Shown: positions 7,012 through 14,320, numbered from the stretch's first letter. The stretch is 18,515 nt of DNA from Eubacteriales bacterium (GCA_029098205.1 JAQXNW010000178.1:1-18515); one strand, 5' to 3'. Program-made: numbers and translations. The notes: generated by a model from the letters alone, not told the origin.

Positions 7012-7587
7012 ATGAAGAAGAATCTTGGAGCGGGCTGCATTGCGTACCCGACGCCGACGTATATTGTTGCGACCTATAACGAGGACGGAAGCTGCGATGT
7101 CATGAACGTGGCTTGGGGAGGACTCTGCGCGTCGAAGCCGCCCTGCGTGGAAATCGCGCTGAACACGGGAAGAAAAACCCGTGAGAACATTCTCCGTACA
7201 AACGCGTTTACGATCAACCTCTGCGGACAGGATAAAATGGAAGAGTGCGACTACTTCGGTCTGGTTTCCGGAGCGAAGGAAGACAAACTTGCGAAGGTCG
7301 GCTATACGACGACAAAGAGCGAATTTGTCAACGCGCCGGTCATCGACGCGTTCCCGCTTACGATTGAATGCGAAGTATATGATACGAAGGAAATCGGACC
7401 GCATCTTATGGTCATCGGAGAGATCAAGAACGTTCTCGCGGATGAGAGCATTTTGAATGAGAAAGGCCAGGTCGACATCGAGAAGCTGAAGCCGTTCGGA
7501 TATGACCCGGTTGGAAATAAGTATGTCGCGTTCGACAAAGTCATCGGAGATGCATTCGGCGCCGGACTTAAAATTCTGAAGGGCTGA
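7012..7587 (+). CDS. Flavin reductase-like domain protein (FMN-binding, flavoredoxin type)
   Basis: A 191-residue protein of the flavin reductase-like domain family, which binds FMN as a homodimer and moves electrons to flavins or other acceptors in the cytoplasm. Visible family features are an early P(T/V)P block (AYPTPTYIVATYNEDG), NVAWGG at about residues 31-36, a conserved KPPCVEIALN strand, RKTRENI and FTINL, and the C-terminal HLMVIGEI strand with a KYVAFDKVIG end. The length is normal for the family. The start has a strong AAGGAGG (6996-7002) nine bases upstream. An out-of-frame ATG at 7004 is not used. It ends in TGA, which shows that TGA does work as a stop in this genome. The likely electron donor and partner are not evident from neighbours. 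Confidence 0.9.
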   Translation: MKKNLGAGCIAYPTPTYIVATYNEDGSCDVMNVAWGGLCASKPPCVEIALNTGRKTRENILRTNAFTINLCGQDKMEECDYFGLVSGAKEDKLAKVGYTTTKSEFVNAPVIDAFPLTIECEVYDTKEIGPHLMVIGEIKNVLADESILNEKGQVDIEKLKPFGYDPVGNKYVAFDKVIGDAFGAGLKILKG

Positions 7588-7681
7588 TCCTTAAGAGGTG
7601 CGTTCGGGCAAAGGCGCCTTACCGCATTATATCAGTCAAACTGGTTTTTTCAGCTTTCGAAAACGAAGCGATGATGAATGA

Positions 7682-7715
7682 GGGGCACTGCCGGTGCGGC
7701 AGGCCCCCGTTTTTT
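7682..7715 (+). terminator. Rho-independent terminator after the flavin reductase-like gene
   Basis: GGGG/CCCC outer and CTGCCG / CGGCAG inner stem with a GTG loop, followed by G and six T (7710-7715). It lies about 95 bases after the stop codon. A palindrome AAGGCGCCTT sits nearer the gene (about 7613-7622). Confidence 0.8.
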
Positions 7716-7775
7716 ATGCAGTGAGCTGTCTTTTTCGCACAGAGCCGCCCTGGCGGCAGGCGTTTTTGAAGAATT

Positions 7776-8147
7776 CTATTTCCAGATCGGAAGAAACATC
7801 TTCCGGTTTTCTTTTCGGAAAAGCAGGTAATAGGAAACATTCACTTCCGGATCCGTCAGGGGCACCGGAATTTTTCCTTCCGGCGCCGGATCGATCGCAA
7901 GCGTTAAATCCGACGCGAAGCATGGAAGAACCGAATGAAGAACCAACTCCTCCAGGGAATACCTTTCATTCTGCACAAGAAAGCGGGAATTAGGCATCTT
8001 GCTCCGGACGATGTCCTCCCAGAATCCGATTTCCGAATAAAGAAGTATGTTTTCTCCATCCAGATCGGACAGGGAGAGAGACTCCCGCCCGGCCAGCGGA
8101 TGCTCCTTCGGAAGAAGCGCCATCAGATGCTCTTCGGCGATTTTCCG
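7776..8147 (-). pseudogene. LysR-family regulator, 3' remnant (substrate-binding domain only)
   Basis: On the minus strand the frame RKIAEEHLMALLPKEHPLAG, then SLSLSDLDGENILLYSEIGFW and onward to YYLLFRKENRKMFLPIWK with TAG at 7776, is the C-terminal part of a LysR substrate-binding domain: the (A/V)LLPK(E/D)HPLAG block, the strand after it, and the closing strands. About 123 codons remain of the usual 290-300. The DNA-binding N-terminus and first half are gone. Upstream of about 8147 the sequence becomes the LanC-like gene on the same strand but in another frame. I infer that one deletion fused the two genes. The ATG at 8123 is an internal Met with no ribosome site, so no working product is expected. 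Confidence 0.75.
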
Positions 8148-9456
8148 GAATTGTTCTTGTCCATGCGGTGTACCACCGGCGGAGCCGGATCCTTGGCTCC
8201 TTCTCTTCCTGCTCCTTTAGATCGGCAAAGGAATCCCGGATGAGAACGTCGGCGCACCGTTCTGCCAGGCGGAGGTGTTTTTCATCTCCGAAGGCGTGGT
8301 AGATGCCGAGGTAATGCTCCAGCATCCCCGCCGCGCCGCAGCAGTAGCAGTACGTGTGCCAGTAGCCGGGCGAATGCTTTTCCGGGGCGCCGGCGGCTTC
8401 CAGAGCATCCGTGAGCCCCAGCGTCCATTCTTTGTATGATTCCTCTCCGGTTAACTCATACAGCTTGAAGAACAGGCGGGACGTTCCGATGGGCCCCTGG
8501 CACATGCCGAGGTAGTACAGATCCAGATCATACGGATCGTTGTACGGAACGAAAATCGCCCCGTTCTTCCGGACGGCGACGGACTCTACGTATTCGGCGC
8601 CTTTCTTCGCGGCGGTGAGAAATTCCGTACGGCCCGTTTTTTCGTACAGGCAGGCCTGAACATAGGCGTTTCCGGAGGTTCCATAGAAGAAATTCGGAAA
8701 ATACCCATTCGGTCCGTATCCGAACGCGATGCTGTCCTGTGCGTACCAGCGGATGCCTTCCGGCGCGGGGCGTGCTTCTTTTCGGATCCGTTCTCCCGCC
8801 TGGACCGCGGCATCCAGGTACCGTTTTTCCTTTGTCTTCTCATAGATCCAGAGAAGGAACAGAACCAGCCCGCCGTCTGAAATAATGCCGGAAGCGTCGC
8901 CCCAGGCGATTCCGCCGAGGCTGTCGTTCATCCGGTTAGCGCCGGCGATCAGGTCGTTCGCCGCCTGAAGGACAAAGCTTCTGTACTCTTTACGCCCGGT
9001 TTCCTCGTACAGATACCAGAGGAAATACGCTTCTCCGGCCGGTCCGTTGTAGAAGCCCGTTCCGATGCCCGCGCAGGTTCCTTCGTCCACTCGTTCATAG
9101 AGCTTCTTTCCTTCGTAGGTCGAAAGAATGTGATCCGCGGCAGCCTCCGCCTCCTTAAGATACTTCGGATCTTTCACCGCCAAATATAGTTTTAAGAAGA
9201 AAAAACCGATCCCGGCGGAGCCGCCGTACAGGCTCTTCGGAAAGAGAAGCGGGCTTTCATCTAAGGAAATGTCCGCGGTCGGAGTCTGCTTCCAGGTTTT
9301 TCCGTACTTGGTTTTTATCTCCTGCTTCTGGATCCATTTCGCGGTTTCCAGAATGTTCCGGAGGAGGACCGGATCCGAGGAAGAAGGGTCTGTCAAAGGC
9401 TCAGTCAGCTGCTTCAGCGTGCTGTTCGCTTCTTCATCGGCCAAATGGTTTGTCAT
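7990..9456 (-). CDS. LanC-like (lanthionine synthetase C family) protein, 3' end replaced by out-of-frame LysR sequence
   Basis: An alpha/alpha-toroid protein of the LanC-like family, with repeated Gly-rich turns: SLYGGSAGIG (76-84), GFYNGPAGEAYFLWYLYE (134-151), FFYGTSGNAY (257-265), GMCQGPIGTS (317-326) and YCYCCGAAGMLEHYLG (369-384). The zinc ligands of LanC cyclases would be C319, C372 and C373, a CCG variant of the usual CHG. The Met at 9456 is preferred over 9480 because GGGAG lies five bases before it. True family sequence ends at about residue 439 (WxxAxxRxxP seen as WYTAWTRTIP). The last Gly-rich turn normally following is missing, and the frame then runs through LysR DNA to 7990. 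No precursor peptide, kinase or dehydratase gene lies nearby, so a lanthipeptide role is not supported. Confidence 0.75.
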   Translation of the reverse strand: MTNHLADEEANSTLKQLTEPLTDPSSSDPVLLRNILETAKWIQKQEIKTKYGKTWKQTPTADISLDESPLLFPKSLYGGSAGIGFFFLKLYLAVKDPKYLKEAEAAADHILSTYEGKKLYERVDEGTCAGIGTGFYNGPAGEAYFLWYLYEETGRKEYRSFVLQAANDLIAGANRMNDSLGGIAWGDASGIISDGGLVLFLLWIYEKTKEKRYLDAAVQAGERIRKEARPAPEGIRWYAQDSIAFGYGPNGYFPNFFYGTSGNAYVQACLYEKTGRTEFLTAAKKGAEYVESVAVRKNGAIFVPYNDPYDLDLYYLGMCQGPIGTSRLFFKLYELTGEESYKEWTLGLTDALEAAGAPEKHSPGYWHTYCYCCGAAGMLEHYLGIYHAFGDEKHLRLAERCADVLIRDSFADLKEQEEKEPRIRLRRWYTAWTRTIPENRRRASDGASSEGASAGRAGVSLPVRSGWRKHTSLFGNRILGGHRPEQDA

Positions 9457-9509
9457 GTCGTCTCCCTGTGAAGTGATCATTTACATATTTAATAAGTATG
9501 TTATTAGGG

Positions 9510-9538
9510 ATTATAACCGCACGTACAGAGCATGTCAA
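9510..9538 (-). promoter_or_regulatory. Consensus promoter of the LanC-like gene
   Basis: On the minus strand, perfect TTGACA (9533-9538), a 17-bp spacer and perfect TATAAT (9510-9515). Transcription would start near 9503, about 47 bases before the ATG at 9456. So strong a promoter in front of a damaged gene suggests the damage is recent or that expression is controlled by the divergent LysR protein. Confidence 0.8.
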
Positions 9539-9639
9539 GTTATAAAAATGCAAGGATCATCTGAAGAACGTATTTCCCATACCTGTCTGTACCTTCTCAT
9601 ACCAGAGAAAAGACTTGCAATTCGTATTTTTATCGGGAG

Positions 9640-9661
9640 CGTAAGGTTTCGTTACTTTACG
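9640..9661. promoter_or_regulatory. Inverted repeat in the LanC/LysR divergent region
   Basis: CGTAA-N12-TTACG, about 50 bases upstream of the LysR start. LysR regulators often bind such partial dyads and act on the divergent gene and on themselves. Binding is inferred from layout only. The rest of 9481-9707 holds no gene that I can support. Confidence 0.3.
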
Positions 9662-9707
9662 GATTGGTCATTTTCCGCTAATCTTGTGTATATATGGAGG
9701 CAGCAGT

Positions 9708-10622
9708 ATGGAAGTCAAACAGCTGGAATTTTTTCTTGCCTGCGTAGAGAGAGGATCTTTGACCGGCGCGGCGGAAAAACTGTATACAACGCAGCCAAAT
9801 GTAAGCAAGGTCATCCGGACCTTGGAGGAAGAGCTGCATGCGCCTTTGTTCGATCGGACCAGCCGCGGCATTGAGCTCACGGAATTCGGCCGCCTCGTGT
9901 ATCGGTACGCATGCGATGCGATGAGCGGGATTCATCATCTGGAGAGACTGGCGGATCGGCCGAGCGGCAATGCGTTCTGCGTATCGACGTACCAGAGCAA
10001 TACGATGATGCAGCTTCTCGTCGATTTATATGAGGAAATGCCGGGGATGCGGCTGGAGCACCGGCGCGGGTCCACGGAGGAGATTCTGATGCAGGTGAAG
10101 AGAGGACTCTCGGAAATCGGAATTCTTGCGGTGACAAAGAAACATTCCGAGGCTTTTCTCCGTCAGGTGCAACACGCGGGCCTTTCTTTTCAGGAGATTG
10201 CGGAGCGGACGGCCTGCGTCTACGCCGGGCCGCACAGCGAGCTTTATGACCGGGAGAGCCTGTCGTATGAGGATCTTGTGGAAAAACCGATCTTCATCGG
10301 GCCGATGAACGATTATTTTTCGATCGAGGATGATCTCCGCGATACGAAACTTGGAAATATCGAAAATGAATTCTATGAACCGGTCGTACATACGAACAGC
10401 GAACATCTGACTCGCGCTCTTATGATGCGCTGCAATGTGGCGGTCGTCGGGATTGACTTTGACCCTCCGGAGGGGACAGATACGGGGGAAGTCCGGAAAA
10501 TCCCGATAGTGGACCGGGATCTTCATATGATTCTGGGCGCCGCGGTTCGGAAGGAACACGTTCTTTCCCATCCGGCCGCGCGGTTCCTGGAAATGATAAA
10601 CGATTATGCGGGGCGCGTTTAG
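9708..10622 (+). CDS. LysR-family transcriptional regulator
   Basis: A 304-residue regulator with the usual layout: an N-terminal winged helix-turn-helix (MEVKQLEFFLACVERGSLTG, then AAEKLYTTQPNVSKVIRTLE and PLFDRTSRGIELTEFG) within the first 65 residues, a linker helix, and a two-lobed periplasmic-binding-like effector domain to the end. The start at 9708 was chosen because GGAGG (9696-9700) lies seven bases upstream; an in-frame codon further upstream would give an unlikely MCIYGGSS extension. It is divergent from the LanC-like gene, the classic arrangement for a LysR protein and its target. It also reads towards the dehydratase operon 350 bases downstream. Either could be its target; the divergent gene is the better guess. 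Confidence 0.9.
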   Translation: MEVKQLEFFLACVERGSLTGAAEKLYTTQPNVSKVIRTLEEELHAPLFDRTSRGIELTEFGRLVYRYACDAMSGIHHLERLADRPSGNAFCVSTYQSNTMMQLLVDLYEEMPGMRLEHRRGSTEEILMQVKRGLSEIGILAVTKKHSEAFLRQVQHAGLSFQEIAERTACVYAGPHSELYDRESLSYEDLVEKPIFIGPMNDYFSIEDDLRDTKLGNIENEFYEPVVHTNSEHLTRALMMRCNVAVVGIDFDPPEGTDTGEVRKIPIVDRDLHMILGAAVRKEHVLSHPAARFLEMINDYAGRV

Positions 10623-10692
10623 GCCCGCCTGAGGGCCGCAAATACGCTGGATCGCCTGCAGACCCGCATAAAAACTGCATATACGAGGGATC

Positions 10693-10724
10693 GTGCCCCT
10701 GCAATTCGGGCACTCCTGCTTTTT
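10693..10724 (+). terminator. Weak terminator after the LysR gene
   Basis: GTGCCC / GGGCAC stem with a 9-base loop, then six bases, then five T. The distance to the T-run is longer than ideal. Confidence 0.4.
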
Positions 10725-10748
10725 GTCTGCCTCTCCTCTGGCTTATGC

Positions 10749-10840
10749 CCGGCGGAGAGGTTTTCTCTCGCTGCGCACTGGGCCAACCCGGCGGAGAGGA
10801 TTTTTCTCGCTGCGCACTGGGCCAAACCGGCGGAGAGGCT
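10749..10840 (+). repeat. 39-bp tandem repeat, about 2.4 copies
   Basis: Units begin at 10749, 10788 and 10827 with CCGGCGGAGAGG and contain a conserved CTCGCTGCGCACTGGGCCAA. The first two units are nearly identical apart from small changes at the T-run. Because 39 is a multiple of three, each strand stays open: plus would read repeats like RRRGFFSLRTGP, minus repeats like LAQCAARxxLSAG. I see no good ribosome site for either. The array fills much of the 350-base gap between the LysR gene and the dehydratase operon. I could not assign a clear promoter in the rest, although TTGATA at about 10912 is a possible -35. Confidence 0.8.
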
Positions 10841-10971
10841 TTGCCTTTCTATTCCATTTCGTTATATCCCCGTTATGACGGATCGGGAGTTCTCATCTTC
10901 CTTAATTATTGATACACTTTCATCAGTAAGAAATATCGAACACCCAAGGACAGGATGAAACGGAGAAAGCT

Positions 10972-11985
10972 ATGGAAGATTATACAAAGATGGAAGAGAA
11001 GGACCTCCCGCTTCAGCTTCAGGATGTGAAGGACGCGCAGGAAAGAATCCGCGGACACGTGGTGCGGACGCCGCTCTTAAGAACCGAGGAGCTGGATGAG
11101 GCGCTGGGATGCACGATGTATGTGAAGCCGGAAATGCTGCAGGTGACGGGTGCTTTCAAGGCGCGCGGCGCGTTCAATAAAGTGCTGAAGCTCACCGATG
11201 AAGAACGAAAACGCGGCATTATTTTCAGCTCCTCCGGAAATCACGCGGCGGCATGCGCGTATGTCGCGAAGCAGTTCGGGATCGATGCGTATGCGGTGAT
11301 CCCGGAGGATACCCCGAAGGCAAAGATCGAGAACTGCGAGCGGCGAGGCGGCCATGTCATTCTCTGGGACAGGGACTACCGCTCCCGTATGAAGAAGGTT
11401 CAGGATGAGATCGCGGAGCATGGATACACGCTGGTCCACGGCTTCGATGATTACGATGTCATGGCCGGACAGGGAACGATCGGCCTGGAAGTTTTGGAGG
11501 ACTGCCCGGACCTGGATGTGATCGTCGTTCCGATCGGAGGCGGCGGCCTTATCTCCGGAATTTCCACGGCGATTAAGGGAATCCATCCGGAAACGCGAGT
11601 GATCGGCGTGCAGGCAGCGGCGTGCTGCGGCTACTATGAGAGCAAGAAGACCGGAAAGATGGAGCGGGTCGTGACGCGCCCGACGATTGCGGACGGCATT
11701 GAATGCACGTATCCGACGGAAAATCCGTTCCCGATTGTTATGAAAAGGGTGGATGAGATTGTGACCGTAGAGGAAGAGGATATCATGAAAGCCTGTGCTT
11801 TGATCGGATCCGGCGCGCATCTTGTCGCGGAGCCGACCTCTTCGGTTGTGGTCGCGGCGCTTCTTGAGAAGAAAATCAATGTCCGCCCCGAGGACAAAGT
11901 CTGCTGCGTGCTGACATCGGGTAATTATGATATCGATCAGATCGGATCCCTGTATCAGGGACAGATGGTGGAGGCTGTGGATTAA
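10972..11985 (+). CDS. Threonine/serine dehydratase-like PLP enzyme (fold type II), copy A
   Basis: A 337-residue cytoplasmic enzyme of the serine/threonine ammonia-lyase family. It removes water from beta-hydroxy amino acids through a PLP Schiff base; the released enamine/imine becomes a keto acid and ammonia, or can be reduced. The PLP lysine is K63 in TGAFKARGAF, the phosphate loop is GGGGLISG (189-196), and SSSGNHAA (86-93) is the usual substrate/PLP contact, with A replacing the common Q after NHA. The end LTSGNYD replaces the more usual LSGGN. There is no ACT domain, so it is the catabolic (TdcB/serine racemase-like) type rather than IlvA. GGAGA precedes the ATG. It is the first gene of a three-gene unit; the next starts 38 bases later. 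The exact substrate is unknown. Confidence 0.9.
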   Translation: MEDYTKMEEKDLPLQLQDVKDAQERIRGHVVRTPLLRTEELDEALGCTMYVKPEMLQVTGAFKARGAFNKVLKLTDEERKRGIIFSSSGNHAAACAYVAKQFGIDAYAVIPEDTPKAKIENCERRGGHVILWDRDYRSRMKKVQDEIAEHGYTLVHGFDDYDVMAGQGTIGLEVLEDCPDLDVIVVPIGGGGLISGISTAIKGIHPETRVIGVQAAACCGYYESKKTGKMERVVTRPTIADGIECTYPTENPFPIVMKRVDEIVTVEEEDIMKACALIGSGAHLVAEPTSSVVVAALLEKKINVRPEDKVCCVLTSGNYDIDQIGSLYQGQMVEAVD

Positions 11986-12023
11986 GCAGCTGAAAGATAG
12001 ATCAGACAGGGAGGAGATATAAA

Positions 12024-13016
12024 ATGAAAACACTTCTTTTGAGCCATGAGGATGTAACGAAGCTTCTGGATTTTGACGAGATTTACGCGCAGGTCGAAAA
12101 AGGGTTCGCGCATCTTAACGAGGGAAAAGTTACGCAGCCGCCGATTCTGAATCTGGTGGAGCCAGGAACGCACAAGGGCTTTGATTTTAAATGCTGCCTC
12201 GATATGGAGGCCGGATATTTTTCGATGAAAAGCTCTTCTGGCGGATATCCGGGAAACCTGGATCTGGGGCTTCCGAACGGAATGAACGTCGTTTATCTTT
12301 ATGAGCAGAAAACAAGCGCGCTCTGCTGCGTGATGTATGCGGATCACATTCGGAATCTCAGGACTGCGGCGGCAGCGGCGATCGCGAATAATTATCTTTC
12401 CAGAAAAGACGCGAAGAACTATTTTGCGTATGGAACAGGCCGGATCGGAAAGGCTTCTCTCCGCGCGACGATGCGTGTCCGCGATCTCACGGACGTTTAT
12501 GTATTCGGCTGGCTGGAAGGGGAGAACGACGCGTTCATCGAACAGATGTCGAAGGAATTCCCGAATCTTACCTTCCATTCCTGCAAGACGCCGGAAGAGG
12601 GCGCCCGGAACGCGGATATCATCGTATCGGTTACGCTTGCGAGAAAAGGGCCGATCATTAAGAAGGAATGGCTGAAGCCGGGCACGCATGTGACCGCGAT
12701 CGGCGCGGACGGACCGGATAAGCAGGAGCTTTACGCGAATGTACTGGAAGGTGCGAAGGTTACCTGCGATTTGATCGACTACTCCGCGGCGAACGGGGAA
12801 ATCTATCACGCCATTCAGGAAGGTTACATGAAGAGAGAAGATATCTACGCCGAAATCGGCGAGATCATTCTCGGAAAGAAGCCGGGCCGCGAGAACGATA
12901 CGGAGATCACGGTTTACGACACAGTCGGAACGGCGATTCAGGATCTTTCGATGGCCGTCGCGATCTATGACAAAGCCCGCGAGCAGGGGATCGGCACGGA
13001 ATTCGAATTTATTTAA
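12024..13016 (+). CDS. Ornithine cyclodeaminase / mu-crystallin family NAD(P) enzyme
   Basis: A 330-residue enzyme of the ornithine cyclodeaminase/mu-crystallin family. Members include ornithine cyclodeaminase, alanine dehydrogenase, ketimine reductase, iminosuccinate reductase (BhcD) and the ectoine pathway protein EutC. Visible features are K69 in FSMKSSS (substrate lysine), RTAAAAA from R113, a dinucleotide-binding GTGRIG at 137-142 and IGADGPDKQEL with D229 in the catalytic position. GGAGGAG (about 12009-12015) precedes the ATG. It sits between two dehydratase-like PLP enzymes. I infer that it reduces, or reversibly aminates, the imine made by one of them; an arginine/ornithine role has no support from the neighbours. 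Confidence 0.88.
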   Translation: MKTLLLSHEDVTKLLDFDEIYAQVEKGFAHLNEGKVTQPPILNLVEPGTHKGFDFKCCLDMEAGYFSMKSSSGGYPGNLDLGLPNGMNVVYLYEQKTSALCCVMYADHIRNLRTAAAAAIANNYLSRKDAKNYFAYGTGRIGKASLRATMRVRDLTDVYVFGWLEGENDAFIEQMSKEFPNLTFHSCKTPEEGARNADIIVSVTLARKGPIIKKEWLKPGTHVTAIGADGPDKQELYANVLEGAKVTCDLIDYSAANGEIYHAIQEGYMKREDIYAEIGEIILGKKPGRENDTEITVYDTVGTAIQDLSMAVAIYDKAREQGIGTEFEFI

Positions 13017-13064
13017 GAATTAAAGCACGAATAGGATATAATAATGAAAATGCCGGACATGTTC

Positions 13065-13105
13065 CAGGGCGCCCTGACCGGAGAACCGCTTCGGTCGGAC
13101 GCCCT
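13065..13105 (+). promoter_or_regulatory. Structured spacer before dehydratase copy B
   Basis: A 12-bp perfect palindrome CAGGGCGCCCTG (13065-13076) is nested in a larger fold: outer stem AGGGCG / CGCCCT (13066-13071 with 13100-13105) and inner stem GACCG / CGGTC (13076-13080 with 13092-13096). It ends 11 bases before the AGGAGG (13117-13122) of the next gene. It matches no riboswitch that I know. It may be an RNA processing or translation-control element, or an operator. Confidence 0.45.
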
Positions 13106-13128
13106 ATGCCGGGTGCAGGAGGTACAGT

Positions 13129-14160
13129 ATGCCAGTTTCAATTCATGAGATCATCCCTGAAGGGAAGGCCGGAGTTTCTCTTTCCGATATTCAGGCAGCT
13201 TCGAAAAGGATCCGGCCGTATGTCCGCCGGACGCATCTTCTCTATGAGCCGGTGCTTTCCAAAGACACAGGAACCGAGCTCTATATTAAGCCGGAGATGC
13301 TGCAGCTCACCGGAGCCTTTAAGGTAAGAGGCGCGTTTAATAAGATTCTTCAGCTTTCGGAGGAAGAGAGAGAACGCGGAATCATCACGAGCTCCTCCGG
13401 AAACCACGCGCAGGCTTGCGCGTACGTCGGAGAGCAGCTCGGCGTGAAGGCGGTTGTCGTGATTCCGGAAGACGCGCCGGAGGTGAAGATCCGGAACGCG
13501 AAGGCGATGGGCGCGGAGGTCATTCTCTGGGACCGTAGTTATGACGCCCGCTGGGAAAAGGTTCTGGAAGAATCCCGGGAACATGGATATACCATGGTGC
13601 ACGGATATGAGGATTTCGACATCATGGCCGGACAGGGCACGATGGGCCTTGAGATCCTGGAAGATCTGCCGGACACGGACCAGGTTCTTGTGCCGATCGG
13701 AGGCGGCGGCCTGATTTCCGGCATCGCGACTGCGATCAAGGAATCCCGTCCGGATGTTAAAGTCATTGGAGTGCAGACCGAGTCCAGCGACGCGTATTAC
13801 GAGAGCCGGAAGGCCGGACATCCCGTTTCGGTCGAAAGCCGTCCGACTTTGGCGGATGGGATCACCTGCGGAACGCCGGGTGAGAATCCGTATCCGATCA
13901 TTGAGAAATACGTCGATGATATCGTGACGGTGCGCGAGGACAGCATTGAAGAAGCGATCCGAAGAATCGCGGATCGGGCAAAGGTTCTGGCAGAGCCGGC
14001 TTCCAGCGTCGGCGTCGCGGCGCTTCTGGAGGGCAAGGTTAAAGGCGAAGGCAGGAAGACGGTTTCTCTTCTTACGTCCGGGAACTGGGATCTTGAAAAA
14101 TTCGCGCATCTTTTCCTTCATGAATCGGTTCATAAGATCGAGCTTAAGAGCGCGAAATAA
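13129..14160 (+). CDS. Threonine/serine dehydratase-like PLP enzyme (fold type II), copy B
   Basis: A 343-residue paralogue of the first dehydratase in this operon; by eye more than half of the aligned residues are identical over the PLP-binding core. The PLP lysine is K65 in TGAFKVRGAF, SSSGNHAQ starts at 88, GGGGLISG forms the phosphate loop, and LTSGNWD stands near the end. It has the ordinary Q after NHA, unlike copy A, and a different effector-side segment after GVQ (TESSDAYYESRKAG against AAACCGYYESKKTG), which points to a different substrate or stereochemistry. ATG 13129 follows AGGAGG by six bases. No ACT domain is present. The 112-base gap before it is structured, so its expression may be set separately from the first two genes. 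A T-rich stretch follows the stop, without a convincing stem. Confidence 0.9.
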   Translation: MPVSIHEIIPEGKAGVSLSDIQAASKRIRPYVRRTHLLYEPVLSKDTGTELYIKPEMLQLTGAFKVRGAFNKILQLSEEERERGIITSSSGNHAQACAYVGEQLGVKAVVVIPEDAPEVKIRNAKAMGAEVILWDRSYDARWEKVLEESREHGYTMVHGYEDFDIMAGQGTMGLEILEDLPDTDQVLVPIGGGGLISGIATAIKESRPDVKVIGVQTESSDAYYESRKAGHPVSVESRPTLADGITCGTPGENPYPIIEKYVDDIVTVREDSIEEAIRRIADRAKVLAEPASSVGVAALLEGKVKGEGRKTVSLLTSGNWDLEKFAHLFLHESVHKIELKSAK

Positions 14161-14291
14161 AATTTCTCCGGGATTTTTTTAAAAAATTGGATTTCCCATG
14201 CAAAAATGCGTAAAAAGCGGGTATATTATTAATCGAGCGGGGTTTTCCCGCTTAGATATTGTTCATAATTCTACTTCGTCAGATCCCGAAG

Positions 14292-14320
14292 GAGAACGCA
14301 GGAATTGTTCCGGCGTTCTC
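14292..14320 (+). promoter_or_regulatory. Strong hairpin upstream of the flavodoxin gene
   Basis: GAGAACGC / GCGTTCTC (8 bp) closes an A/G mismatch and an inner GGAA / TTCC with a three-base loop. No long T-run follows. A smaller hairpin (AGCGGG / CCCGCT, 14236-14252) precedes it. They may end the dehydratase operon or act in the flavodoxin leader. The gap 14161-14369 holds no other gene that I can support. Confidence 0.45.

Noticed and set aside
7585..7587. Genome-wide reassignment of TGA to an amino acid
   Set aside because: The flavin reductase-like gene ends in TGA at normal family length with unrelated sequence after it, and Trp is encoded by TGG throughout.
8130..8200. Minus-strand peptide VVHRMDKNNSG resembling the HRLDxxTSG motif of RluA-type pseudouridine synthases
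   Set aside because: It lies in a third frame across the LanC/LysR junction, with no other pseudouridine synthase sequence around it. The LanC frame there has its own conserved WxxAxxRxxP pattern.
10693..10878. 61-codon plus-strand frame over the 39-bp repeats as a repeat-peptide or lanthipeptide precursor
   Set aside because: It has no spaced ribosome site, a GTG start inside a hairpin, few Cys and no leader-like segment. It lies over 1 kb from the LanC-like gene and on the other strand.
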